64,000 nucleotides of DNA, from positions 17,939,527-18,003,526 of the forward strand of contig NC_133481.1 in the NCBI RefSeq assembly GCF_025370935.1. The letters run 5' to 3'. Shown piece after piece: positions 46,408 through 56,344 of the stretch. The stretch comes from Choristoneura fumiferana (taxonomy: Eukaryota; Arthropoda; Insecta; Lepidoptera; Tortricidae). The translations under genes and the position numbers were made by a program. The notes under the pieces are model-generated. The model was not told where the DNA came from, did not search any database, and worked only from the letters and a program-made list of their open reading frames with translations. Numbering within the stretch: the stretch's first letter is position 1; each line of letters starts with the position of its first letter.

Positions 46408-46800
46408 ACTTGACCTGAAATGTATATTTCAGAACTAAATTATTATTATTTTAAAAATTTATGACGGTGGAAGCATTCTACACTTCCACTGAACGTAGAT
46501 ATAGTTTAGATATAGTTAGTGTTTAGTATTGTAACTAAGGGACCCCATACATCCCTGTATTTCTTATATTATCATTTTTTGTATTTTTTTTATTTAATTG
46601 TATAATATAGTTTTTAAGTATTTTATTTGTAATTATATTTTTATGAAAAAATGACTTTCTGCCAAGTTTCTTGCGGCGCATTCTTCTTGGCAATGATGGT
46701 CTTTCCGAAAGCGCTGGTAGTTTAAAAAAATGACGTGTAAAAGTGCCCATTGCGGCCTATTTACTGAATAAATCATTGAATTTGAATTTTTGAATTTGAA
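46408..46800 (+). repeat. LINE 3' UTR with polyadenylation signal
   Basis: TGACGGTGGAAGCATTCTAC, CTTTCTGCCAAGTTTCTTGC, GCGGCGCATTCTTCTTGGCA, and an end TATTTACTGAATAAATCATT then a GAATTTGAATTT run. AATAAA lies just before the tail. The last 150 bp are nearly identical to 54834-54968, indicating a recently active family. Confidence 0.75.
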
Positions 46801-46834
46801 ACGTTTTGTGAGATGAAAACGTAAAAATTACCCG

Positions 46835-47005
46835 CGGGGTGTCCGGACAAGAATAAAGCTCTCCCCCATCTCATCCTGTTGGGTGTCTTGGATGACGACT
46901 AAGGGTAAATCCAGAAGACGGGCAGCAGCGTCTTTTACGTGCACTAGTAACAGTGCAATATTGCGATCTCCAAGCCACCTGCCAAGCGTGGGGGCAATGC
47001 GTCAC
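46835..47005 (-). repeat. Probable retroelement fragment
   Basis: GCGGGGTGTCCGGACAAGAA, GACGACTAAGGGTAAATCCA and CAATATTGCGATCTCCAAGC look like a moderately GC-rich lepidopteran retroelement segment. The frame is broken and no other copy lies in the window. Confidence 0.4.
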
Positions 47006-47167
47006 TTGAGTTAACAAACTATACGTGGTGTTAAAAAAATCCTGTGTGTTACTTTAACCCTAATTAAGACTACCGATTACTAGATGTGATACAAGGGGAA
47101 AAATATGTTAGTTCGAAAAAAAGTATGGAAGTTGATTCACAAGAAGACTTTAAATGTTTTTCCACTT

Positions 47168-47417
47168 CGTAAATACAAACTGAGACATGGATGCACAGAA
47201 AAACCAGAAAAAGAGACCAGCACTGGGAATCGAACCCAGGTCCTCAGCATTCCGTGCTGCGTGCTGTAACCCCTACACCACTGCTGGTCTCTTTTTCTGG
47301 TTTTCTGTGCATCCATGTCTCAGTTTGTATTTACGATATGGTTTCACGGGATACCCGTAAAAGTAACAAATTTGGAGTTGAAATAAAAAATACAAAAAGA
47401 CTCCAAAAATCAATCAT
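47168..47417 (-). mobile_element. Full SINE-like element: tRNA-like core inside long inverted arms
   Basis: On the minus strand, ATTATGATTGATTTTTGGAG begins a 5' leader of about 85 bp that includes CGGGTATCCCGTGAAACC. Then an arm (47333 to 47282), a tRNA-like core, and the opposite arm (47222 to 47170) follow, ending TTTGTATTTACG. The arms are 52 and 53 bp and differ by one indel. AATGTTTTTCCACTT is duplicated at 47053+100 (47153-47167) and 47418-47432, a 15-bp target duplication typical of target-primed reverse transcription. No poly(A) tail. Shorter derivatives with the same ends are at 37627 and 39798. The 93-residue frame is spurious. Confidence 0.85.
47215..47289 (-). ncRNA. tRNA-like core with A-box and B-box-like sequences
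   Basis: On the minus strand the 75 nt start GACCAGCAGTGGTGTAGGGG and end GGGTTCGATTCCCAGTGCTG plus GTC. First and last seven bases pair perfectly. A D-stem (GTGT/GCAC), a four-pair anticodon stem with loop ACGGAAT, and a T-arm (CTGGG/CCCAG) can be drawn. TGGTGTAGGGGTTA resembles an A-box, and GGTTCGATTCC is a consensus B-box. Position 33 is C rather than U and stem spacing is irregular, so it is probably not a working tRNA. Its acceptor stem continues into about 45 more base pairs of inverted repeat. Confidence 0.7.
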
Positions 47418-47984
47418 AATGTTTTTCCACTTGTTCAGTGTTATTACTTATCATCTTATTACTTATCAGTAGGTTTAATTTGGTTGGGTTAGCGTATCTA
47501 CACGATTTTTTTAAAAGCATGTATCTATAGCGTGTGTGTGTCCTGGCGTCGCGTGCTCAAAAAAAGACGTGTTTGAGCAACCGAACGTTCATTTAGAACA
47601 AAGTAGACTAATCCTGTCCTATGTTAACTTCATGGCCAGGCCACCCTACAATCAAGCAACCAACTACCGCCATCCTCGGCCTGCTTTCTCCACAAATAAT
47701 GGGTCTCAATTAATAATTGTGCTCACTGGTAGAGCCTACCTAGGACCAACGTAACCAGACCTGCCTACGGTTAAGTTATGCTTGCTACTGTTAATCTACG
47801 ATTAAGTGGTATGGGTTGAATGTATTGTTATATTGTGTCGATAGAATATATTTCTAAATGGTGTACGTATTTTACTAAGCTTATTTCATTTTATCAGTTG
47901 TTTCTAGATGAAATAGGCAGCACTGTATTTGAGGACAATTGACAACATAATGTTTTGGCAAAAAAAAAAATTTTAAGACAAAAT

Positions 47985-48050
47985 TTTCTTGCTGACTATA
48001 CTTTTTTTTGACTGTCATGTCATTGCATTGTCATACAACTTTCACGTTTA
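47985..48050 (+). repeat. Fragment of retroelement 3' UTR family (as 15735-16025)
   Basis: TTGCTGACTATACTTTTTTT and TTGACTGTCATGTCATTGCA match the block near 15745-15780. Confidence 0.5.
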
Positions 48051-48051
48051 T

Positions 48052-48246
48052 ACCAAACTAGAGTTTACCCGCGGATTCGCACGCTTAAACTATTCGATCT
48101 GGTAGTAACAATTGAAATTCCGGGATTTTACAAATTTAGAATTTTCAAAATGTATATCGTGATCTTCATTGAGCAACTGTCAAAAATTTCATGACTCTAA
48201 GCCCAGCGGTTGTTATTTCGGGATTTTATCGTTATCCCGTGGGAAT
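48052..48246 (-). repeat. GCTAGT-family repeat, reversed
   Basis: AAACTAGAGTTTACCCGCGG, CGATCTGGTAGTAACAATTG, ATGACTCTAAGCCCAGCGGT and ATTTTATCGTTATCCCGTGG are the inverse of the blocks at 32790-33010. Confidence 0.65.
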
Positions 48247-49139
48247 ATTGAATTATTTACATCTAATGCTTAATATTTTGTGAACGTTAGAAAGTGATAT
48301 TAGATTAAATGTTATATTTCGTGTAGGTAGTGAATGATGCGCACCCAAGCTAGATTTTACACTTGTATTTCAGAAATTAATTTAAGTTAAAATGAACTAT
48401 TACATTTTATGTAAGTCACAATTGTGATTTATACTCAGATAACTATATTAATTGAAACCCAATGATTTAGCACCGTCGACTTCAATTAAAATATTTGCTC
48501 TTAATTGTTTCTAATAACACACTTGCATTTGATTTATGATTGTTTTTATTAGTTAATCCATTAATTATTGTGGCATTGAACATTGCTTGCAAAAATTAGC
48601 CAAGATAAAAAGCAGATAGATATGCATAAAATTGACTTTTTTGTGTTCGTAATTAACATGACTACTTTTAAATCATTCACGGATAATACACATTATATAT
48701 TCAAAAATTGTTTTATGTAGTAATTTTAACTTCAAAATTCACAATTGAGTAAAATATTTTTGTGAAGCCTTTTAAAATTGACAATATTAACGTGTGTGCA
48801 TTGATTGCGAAGACAGAAAGATAAAGACATAAGCAGATCCATCATTTTCATTATTATAATTTATTAGGTACCTACATAAAATCTTTAAACGAGCAATTCT
48901 TGTATACATATTTCGGGGATCTCGGAAACGGCTCCAACGATTTCGATGAAATTTTGTATGTAGGGGTTCTTGGGGATGAAACATCGATCTAGCTTGGTCT
49001 TGTCTCTGAGAAAATGCCGGCTACCGAGTTTTAGCCCGAGTGGAGCTCGGTGGCCCAGGTACTAATAAATAAATTGTGAAAAAGTTATTTTGTGCGGACA
49101 CTGCGCACTTTTGAGGAAAGCTTTGGGAGCTATTTATAT
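48247..49139. other. Non-coding AT-rich interval
   Basis: No gene recognised. 48900-49050 includes CTTGTATACATATTTCGGGG and AATTCTTGTA blocks that look like a degraded repeat. Confidence 0.35.
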
Positions 49140-49432
49140 AAGTTTTATTAGTGTTCGCTTCGCACACGTAAATCATTAGATTGCATAGTGGCTGAATTGA
49201 AATTTCGGGATTTTTAAATATTCCCGTGGGAATTCGCGAAAATTAAATCGTGGTTTTCATTGACGTTACATTAAAAACAATTATGTCAAATTTCATGACT
49301 AAGCCCAGCGGGTGTTGTTTCGAGATTTTAGCCTGTTTTATTCCAGATGCCCAGCTATCTACATACCAAATTTCATCCAACATACTCACTCACTCACTCA
49401 CAAACTTTCACATTTATAATATTAGTAGGATT
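49140..49432 (-). repeat. GCTAGT-family repeat, reversed, nearly complete
   Basis: Starts GTGTTCGCTTCGCACACGTA and ends CACAAACTTTCACATTTATA plus ATATTAG, the inverse of the common GCGAAAGTTTGT start. Inside are CATGACTAAGCCCAGCGGGT and ACATACCAAATTTCATCCAA, then an (ACTC)n tract at 49383-49399. Confidence 0.65.
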
Positions 49433-49984
49433 ATTGTTTTTATTTTATACTCCTTTAGTTTTTTACACAGAATTTAAAGAACGCAAAAGACGAAATAGCT
49501 TAGTTTATACGCTGCTGTACATGCAGGATCTTTTCACAGGATAGTCTCTGGTCTCAGTGCACTAAACAAACTTGGCTTTACATAGTTGTAGAATAAATTC
49601 AGTTCACGTCCTCATCATTTAGTCTACGAGCAACAAAAACAGACTCCTACATCATTAGTGGGCTGACTGACATCTCACTCGGAGTCAAACGAGCGGTGAA
49701 GTATTAGATGCAGACAGACAGGCAAAAATGCCGATTAACATACATATATGGAGAGCCATGGGGATGCATATATTTGGATTTCCAAATGCTATAACAGGGC
49801 TGGCCGAGCATGGCCTGGAACTTGGTTCGTTACTATGTGTTTGAGATGTGATTTGCATTTTAAATTTTTGTTTAAGTCAACTATTAAATTTTTGAAATTT
49901 TATTTCGAGCTCGGAATTGTTTTATTTAAAAGTGCTATATAGAAATATTATCTATTTATCTATCTTGTTGAAAAAAAAATTAAA

Positions 49985-50075
49985 TGCGTATTCTGGAAAT
50001 CGAACCCGGGACTTCGTCAATTCGTAACGCTTGATGGTCAATAAAGTAAACCGAGCGGTTAGCGTTCTCGGCGAA
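49985..50075 (-). repeat. tRNA-like SINE head fragment
   Basis: On the minus strand CTAACCGCTCGGTTTACTTT lies upstream of GTCCCGGGTTCGATTTCC, an almost consensus B-box. The rest of the SINE is missing. Confidence 0.55.
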
Positions 50076-50540
50076 AATTCAAATTTCGTACATTTTTATT
50101 TATTTACCTAATTGGCAACGTTTGCTTGCAAAATTTTTTACGTACAATATGACCCACTTCCACTGACTTGAAATTTCAACAAAAAGAACTTTTCACAAAT
50201 ACATTTAAAATTATATTCGTGACAGTTTATGAAAACTTTAAGTGTCTACCTAATTCGAATCTACCTATTCGAGTCTACCTAGGTCGAATAAACAGCGGAA
50301 CCAGTCATGTTGACATTTGGGTACGGAACTCGAAACAATCCCACAGAAAATATTTTTTGTCGTATTATGTCATCAGCTTCCGTGACAGACGTCAAGTCGT
50401 TATAAAATAATGTTTGATAACGTCTATAAAACTTAATGGTATATCAATGTTAACGCTAATAAAATAAAATTAAAATGTGATTTCAATGCGATGTTTTACG
50501 TATAAATAGACCACACGAGCGAAATTCTTTCCTACTCTTA

Positions 50541-50826
50541 GACCCTGTCCAGACGGAGCGTGTTGCGTAGATACTCGCGCGTTCCCGAGGTACCTACTGG
50601 AGCTACATACACCCCGACCAGATGCTCTCGCGCGCTTCCATAGCATATGTAGCTCTAGTACAGTCGAGTTCATAAACTTGTGAGCAAAAATTTTATGAAA
50701 AATATCTGAACACGCTTCTATGCCGTTGACAATAGAGTCGTGTTCAGATATTTTTGATCAAATTTTTGCTCACAGCGAATTTTTGCGAGTGCCCTCGCGC
50801 GCATAACGCTCCGTCTGTATAGGGTC
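50541..50826. mobile_element. MITE with TTA target duplication and a second hairpin inside
   Basis: GACCCTGTCCAGACGGAGCG and CGCTCCGTCTGTATAGGGTC are inverted ends, with TTA on both sides (50538-50540, 50827-50829). Inside, GTGAGCAAAAATTTTATGAA / TGATCAAATTTTTGCTCAC and ATATCTGAACACG / CGTGTTCAGATAT form a second strong hairpin (about 50680-50775), probably a nested element. 3-bp TTA suits PIF/Harbinger. The second contig copy begins inside this element. Confidence 0.8.
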
Positions 50827-51017
50827 TTAAGGTGATTTTCGACCGGCCAGGCGAATGCCTCGTCTCGTCTCGCCTCGCCGGTGGAAAATCAACATTATCT
50901 ATTCTGTTCATTGCGCGATTGAGACGCTTACCGTACAGTAGTTACCTTGTAGCATACGCAATGAACGGCGAAAACGCTCAGCTCACCACTCACGCCCAGT
51001 CGTAGCTAGACTATGAT

Positions 51018-51042
51018 TGACACGCCGCGGGCAATTGGCTAG
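51018..51042 (+). repeat. 3' end fragment of a GCTAGT-ended repeat
   Basis: GACACGCCGCGGGCAATTGG then CTAGT. Copy B has the same site at about 57987-58009. Confidence 0.4.
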
Positions 51043-51436
51043 TGTAAAATAAAAAATACGTTAATTTTATTAATAGTTTTCCAAAGTCCCAAAGTATAAG
51101 CCATAGCCATTTATTCCCTAATTAGTTTATTTTGTATGTCATTTTCATGTATTTTATGTGTATAATCTGAATCTTAAAGCGTATTGGTGTTTTAATAAAT
51201 AATTTTTTCTTTACAAAAATAAATAAATAAATAATGAAAATGAAAATGAAAATGAAAAATTGTTTATTTCCCTTATTAACTAGTCTACAATTTCCTTTAG
51301 TGGTAGGGACTTCCTTTTAGGTGAGTAAACCTGTGTTAGGATGCCCCTCTCCTCCATAACTAAGTATTAGGTAAGTATAATATACAGGAAATATTACAAT
51401 ATGAAAAATTACTTATATTCTTAATTTAATACACTG

Positions 51437-52117
51437 ACAGCCTTATTCATAAAAAAACCTTAATTGAGGTTTGATCGGTCTGTTACTTAGCAGACTGATT
51501 AGGCTTAATAGACGGTTGTCAAGAAGTATGATTCATAAACACTTGCTAGCAGTCTGCTAGTTGTTGAGCTGCTGATAGACGGATTAGACGCGTTATGTTG
51601 GCCACCTTGACAAATCAAAGACAAAAAATGGCCTAATCGATAATTAAAAAAAAAAAATTGACAGCAGTGACAGCAAATTAGCAGGAAAAAAAAATAAAAA
51701 GCGAGATGTTTGTTTTCCCGCCATTTCCGATTCGCATGTTTATGTTGTGCAAAAAGCCATAATTATGTTAATCATCCTAATTTTTTTTCATATTTATTGT
51801 TAATTTATTGTTGCTAATTTAGAGGATTTTTAAATACAAATTCCTGAAAATAAATTTTCCAGTTTTTTTTTTAATCTTTGCGTATTACTATAAATATCTT
51901 CGGTATGGTTTTTTGCTCTTGTCAAAGTCAGCTGTTCAAACTTGTGGCGGCCATTTTGTGACTTAGCAGGGAGATAAAGGAGGGTCTACGGTCCTCTAAC
52001 TTTAGCAGAGCCTTGATCGACTGATTAGCGCTAACAGACGTTTATGAATCATGTTTTTTAGCATCGGGCCTTCAAGGAGCCTTCAAGGAGGCTCTAACTT
52101 TTTATGAATAAGGCTGT
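51437..52117. mobile_element. 681-bp inverted-repeat element present only in copy A
   Basis: ACAGCCTTATTCATAAAAA at the left is the exact inverse of TTTTTATGAATAAGGCTGT at the right. Subterminal blocks such as TGATTCATAAACACTTGCTA and CAGACGTTTATGAATCATG are also inverse. Copy B shows the uninterrupted site AATACACTAAATAACTAGCT at about 58385-58404. One extra G precedes the left end and no clear target duplication is visible. No transposase, so non-autonomous. Confidence 0.85.
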
Positions 52118-52594
52118 AAATAACTAGCTCGGTACAATAATAGCTCCGTGTCATCATAGCTTAGTTGTTTCAGCCATGTATATAGTTAGTTTCATCTTAC
52201 ATTTGTATAGGATTAATTGATGAATATTGACTATTTTGTTTACGTTGTTATAGATATATGCCGACTGCGCTTTATACTGTCTTTTGGCAAACATAGATTT
52301 ACAGGTAGTTTGGGAGGCCACATGTTTTTTACGTCGGCGTGAGTCTAGTGTGGGGTTGAAATCTGGGGTTTTGTGTAACCTGAGTGTAATAAATTTAGTA
52401 GACACCCTTCACTTCCAACTATGTTAAGAAAATCTAATGAAAACAAATCAATTTCCCCGGCCCCGGTTATCGCAGATAGTTTATTAGTTAGAGTTTCAAA
52501 AGCGGTCGTCCTAGAATTGCGTCCCACAGACCTTTAACGCAGCCCCCGGCGAGAAACGGGTCTAGATGTAAGCTAGTATACAGTATAGAACAGT

Positions 52595-52735
52595 ACGATA
52601 GTAATTAAAACAATACAATAACTCTTTATTGAACACTAACACATAGTAAACAGTACAAAAAACACAAGTATGGAGAGATTTTCGAAGATATGCAATAGGC
52701 GGCCTTCTCTGAAAAAAAATCTATAGTATATATTT
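52595..52735 (-). repeat. Retrotransposon 3' UTR with polyadenylation signal
   Basis: CAATACAATAACTCTTTATT and GCAATAGGCGGCCTTCTCTG match 35069-35190 in the same orientation. It lies in the part missing from copy B. Confidence 0.65.
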
Positions 52736-52747
52736 ATACGTTATAAA

Positions 52748-52938
52748 TATTATAAATGCGAAAGTGTGTGTGTTTGTATGTTAGTCCGTCTTTCACGTCG
52801 AAACTGAGCGACGAATCGACGTAATTTGGCCAGAGAGTGATATAGGCTTACTTTTTATCCCGGAAAAATGCACAGTTCCCGAGGGAACAGCGCGCAATAA
52901 CCGAATTCCACGCGAGCGAAGCCGCGGGCAAAAGCAAG
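52748..52938 (+). repeat. GCTAGT-family repeat (GCGAAAGTGTGTGTG subtype)
   Basis: TATTATAAATGCGAAAGTGT, TTTCACGTCGAAACTGAGCG, ATGCACAGTTCCCGAGGGAA and an end GAAGCCGCGGGCAAAAGCAA. Same subtype as 53762-53980. Confidence 0.65.
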
Positions 52939-53114
52939 TTAAAAAATAATTAAATGCATAATGACGGTCTTAGTCAACCTCCGCAAACTTCTTTTGTCAG
53001 TGAACTGAAACAATTACTGCGCGCACCCGTAACCTTATGATAGCTACGTTTATGCAAGAAATGCTAATAACCCTTTGTAAAAAAGTGCCGCACGGCGTGA
53101 CATCACGCTGAACT

Positions 53115-53392
53115 TATTTTTTTTTTATTCGACTGTATGGCAAACGAGCATGTGGGTCTCCTGATGGTAAAAGATCACCACCGCCCATAAACATCTGCAA
53201 CACCAGGGGTGCAGATGCGTTGCCAACCTAGAGGCCTAAGATGGGATACCTCACGTGCCAGTAATTTCACCGGCTGTCTTACTCTCCACGCCGAAACACA
53301 ACAGTGCAAGCACTGTTGCTTCACGGCAGGATTAGCGAGCAAGATGGTGGTAGCAATCCGGACGGACCTTGCACAAGGTCCTACCACCTGCA
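53115..53392 (-). repeat. LINE 3' end (CCACCGCCCATAAACATCTG family)
   Basis: T-run at 53117-53127, then CTCCTGATGGTAAAAGATCA, CACCACCGCCCATAAACATC and ACCTTGCACAAGGTCCTACC. Near-identical to 33631-33899; duplicated at 58467-58734 without its T-run. Confidence 0.65.
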
Positions 53393-53761
53393 GACGTAAT
53401 TGGCAACACTGTTTTAAACTTAAAAAAACTTGCCAGTCGAAAAAAAATACACGGAATATTTCTTACACGGAATTCGTTGAGATTGAGGTTATTCGTTTCA
53501 ATTAGATATTTTAAATAAAACGGATGTGGCATATCTAACTCGAATGAAAATGTTAAGTAGTTAAATAGTCCGTACTAATGGTAGTTTTCTAATCATTTGC
53601 GTCTGCGCATTAGGACTTTTATTGACAGTTACTATAAATTATTTTATCTATAAAGGTAAAGAAAGTAAGCCCGTTGCGTTTATGTTCCACGTCCTTTTTA
53701 CGTTTCAAATTGAATGTATTTCCACATCATTAATCTTTATATTAATAATTACTTATTAATC

Positions 53762-53980
53762 CATACTAATAAATGCGAAAGTGTGTGTGTTTGTGTGCAT
53801 GTTTGTCCGTCTTTCACGTCGAAACGGAGCGACGGATCGACGTGATTTTTGGCATAGAGGTAGTTTATGGGCCAGAGAGTGACATAGGATACTTTTTATC
53901 CCGGAAGAATGCACAGTTCCCGTGGGAACAGCGCGCGATAACCGAATTCCACACGGGTGACGCCGCGGGCAAAAGCTAGT
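53762..53980 (+). repeat. GCTAGT-family repeat (GCGAAAGTGTGTGTG subtype)
   Basis: TACTAATAAATGCGAAAGTG start, CGACGGATCGACGTGATTTT, TTTTTATCCCGGAAGAATGC, and end GACGCCGCGGGCAAAAGCTA plus GT. Copy B counterpart: 59098-59310. Confidence 0.7.
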
Positions 53981-54002
53981 CCTACATAATTGCTACGACT
54001 AC

Positions 54003-54304
54003 TAAGGCTGCGTGTCCACTGGAGCGGAGGTAGATAGCGAAGCGGAGCGAGAAAGTAATGCGGACCGCCGTTGCGGACTGTTCCATTCGCGGAGCATCCC
54101 CACTTTCCCGCTCTTCTTCCCCGCTCCGCTTACCGTTTTTGTATGATTTTCTAAGCTAGTTACCAACCCCCAGTCATTGGAAGAGGAGCGGAAATTAATC
54201 AATTCTATTGGTACGTTAGAACTATTAGTTATTCTGTGCTATTGGTAGATTTTATCTCGCTTACCACTCTGCTGCTAGCTTCTCTCCAGAAAGGCAGCCT
54301 TATT
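54003..54304. mobile_element. MITE with GC-rich inverted ends
   Basis: TAAGGCTGCGTGTCCACTGG and GAGCGGAGG at the left are roughly inverse to the right end CTCCAGAAAGGCAGCCTTA. Repeated GAGCGG units fill the left side. Copy B counterpart: 59331-59630. Confidence 0.7.
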
Positions 54305-54560
54305 AGGGGCCGTCCATTAATCACGTGAGGTTTGAAAGGGGGGGACCGCGCCGCGTTGGACTCTGGAGTTCGTATTAAACAACAGAGAGCGCTGCTGCCC
54401 ACATTTGCGACAGGCCTAAACTACGAAGTTCAAAATTCGAACTTCGCATCTTCCTCCGCTGACGCTTATGCGATGACGCGAGTGAGAGAGACGGTACTAC
54501 AGAACTTCGTTTTTCAAATTTCCTAGTAGTCCCCCACGTTTTTTGTCTTTTACGTCACAC
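54305..54560. mobile_element. Nested pair of MITEs
   Basis: The outer element begins AGGGGCCGTCCATTAATCAC and its other end probably lies around TTTTGTCTTTTACGTCACAC. Within it, 54412-54531 is a CTACGAAATTCGAA-family MITE (CTACGAAGTTCAAAATTCGA; GTGAGAGAGACGGTACTAC). Copy B has the same nested pair at 59634-59890. Confidence 0.6.
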
Positions 54561-54833
54561 ACAGGGAGAGCTTCGCCCTATTCTAAAACCAGGTACGAAA
54601 TAGGATAATATAGTAGGATATCAGAGAAACATATTTGACCTACATTAAGTCAGTACAGTATCTCGTATGATCATGACCAAGATACATTACACCCTCATTG
54701 TTCGCGAAGCTCAAACGACACAACATTATGATAAACACGGATTAAGTATGTAATAAATCTAGACTTTCACATTCATCTAGCTGTCGCCCCCGTCTTCATT
54801 CACTTAGATGAATTAGAATGACTTTCTGCCAAG

Positions 54834-54968
54834 TTTCTTGCGGCGCATTCTTCTTGGCAATGATGGTCTTTCCGAAAGCGCTGGTAGTTTAAAAAAATGA
54901 CGTGTAAAAGTGCCCATTGCGGCCTATTTACTGAATAAATCATTTGAATTTTGAATTTGAATTTTGAA
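54834..54968 (+). repeat. LINE 3' UTR, recent copy
   Basis: CTTTCTGCCAAGTTTCTTGC, GCGGCGCATTCTTCTTGGCA and CTGAATAAATCATTTGAATT are almost identical to 46652-46795. In copy B only the first 25 or so bases align before the sequence diverges (60150-60175). Confidence 0.75.
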
Positions 54969-55014
54969 TTTAGATTTGTTTATTGCGAGAGATCAGTTTT
55001 TTCCCGGGCAGAAA

Positions 55015-55350
55015 GACCTATTTCTTTTTTTACAAGCTTTTATTGCAAGCTTTTATTTAGTTTCACCTGTCCCGTTGCCTTTTTTGTCTATCTGTAATCA
55101 AATCTTGCAAGTTAAATTCGACGAAGTCAATCCAACTACTGGAAGTTGTAGTTGGATTGACTTGAAATTTGGTATACTTATGTAAATTGCGTGACAATAC
55201 AATAATCTGGTAGTGACATTCTGGATGTCCGGCCAGGATCGTCTCCCTCTTCAACGGTTAATGGCATCGTCTTGAAATTTGGTATGCAAATGTAGTTTGG
55301 GTGAAAATACAAGTAGAGTCAACAAAAAGTACAGTTAACCAAAAAATAAC
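55015..55350 (-). repeat. Retroelement 3' UTR (as 15735-16025)
   Basis: ACAAGCTTTTATTGCAAGCT, TCACCTGTCCCGTTGCC, GTCAATCCAACTACTGGAAG and GTCCGGCCAGGATCGTCTCC then ACCGTTAATGGCATCG. It is the inverse of the plus-strand copy at 15735-16025. GTCAATCCAACTAC / GTAGTTGGATTGAC is a small internal palindrome. Confidence 0.65.
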
Positions 55351-55354
55351 TTGG

Positions 55355-56190
55355 AAGTAGGTACTAAAATTATTTTTTTACCAATTTAATAATAATGAAC
55401 AGGTTTGAGTGTATTTTTTTTCAAATATGTACTTTTAATGGTTACTGTGAAGATGTCGCAAAAAGACATACTTAGTTACTTTATTATTTCTGAAACTGTA
55501 AATATTTCAGGATTTTTATAAAACTAACCTAGTCATCGTGGGTTCTACACGATGGCTTGAAATAAATCCCGAAATATTACAGTTTTAGAGTTTGCAAAAT
55601 GAAAAGTTGCGAAATGAAGCAGGTTGCCAAACGTTACGTTGCGAAAAGGCAGTACTCGAGTATAATTATAGCTTAACGCCAAAATCGCAAAACGTCCAAA
55701 ACATATAAAGTCACGTACCTTTGTCATGATGTAAAGAGATTGTTTTTTTTGATGACAGCGTTTTTGACAATATTTCTACATAGTTTGGAAATTATGATAC
55801 ACGAACTCATTGCTATTTTTGATGTTGTGCGTATGAATGTTACGATAAGGCCGTTAATTATTAATACGACGTCTGATATTCGCTTGTTGGTCAATTTATG
55901 TTTTTACATAGACGATTCAGTACTTGGTTCGTTTGACATTCACGCTTATAATTCATTCCTAGATCTCTCTAGATTCCTCTTGTTGCAACTTTGAAGTAGG
56001 ATAACCTGTTCGTAAAGTGCTTGTAGGTACTGCTTAAAAAATAGTAGGTAGCGCTGCTTAAGAAATGTAGTAATAAGGTTTTAAGACTTTCTAATTTTGA
56101 CTCTTGACTGTTGTAAATAAATAAGTAGGGTTAAATATACGGTTCGTACCCTTCGACACTCCGACTCATGCTTGGCTGGTTTTGTTATCT
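55355..56190. other. Interval without recognised genes
   Basis: An 84-residue plus-strand frame (55740-55994) has no recognised domain and is broken in copy B (61080-61330), which argues against a coding gene. TGCGAAATGAAGCAGGTTGC and similar GCGAAA(A/T) steps form a loose internal repeat near 55595-55690. Confidence 0.4.
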
Positions 56191-56194
56191 TGCC

Positions 56195-56342
56195 AGCAGT
56201 AGTAGGGGCCAAATTGTCCCCTAATATAATCCCGTCCTACAGACCAAGACCACGCAAGATCGGTCTGAGTAGAGAGCCTTGGGGGAGGCCTATGTCTAGC
56301 AGTGGACGTCTTTCGGCTGAAATGGTGATGATGATGATGATA
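56195..56342 (+). repeat. RTE-type retrotransposon 3' tail
   Basis: GTCTGAGTAGAGAGCCTTGG, GGGAGGCCTATGTCTAGCAG and TGGACGTCTTTCGGCTGAAA then (ATG)n at 56323-56340. The copy B version (61555-61672) lacks GGCCTATGTCTAGCAGT. Confidence 0.75.
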
Positions 56343-56344
56343 AT

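Noticed and set aside
47191..47472. 93-residue frame with a WESNPGPQ-like stretch
   Set aside because: It is read through the tRNA-like core and arms; such frames are commonly misannotated repeat translations.
55740..55994. Possible 84-residue membrane-like peptide
   Set aside because: The corresponding frame in copy B is broken by indels, no domain is seen, and the hydrophobic residues reflect T-rich sequence.
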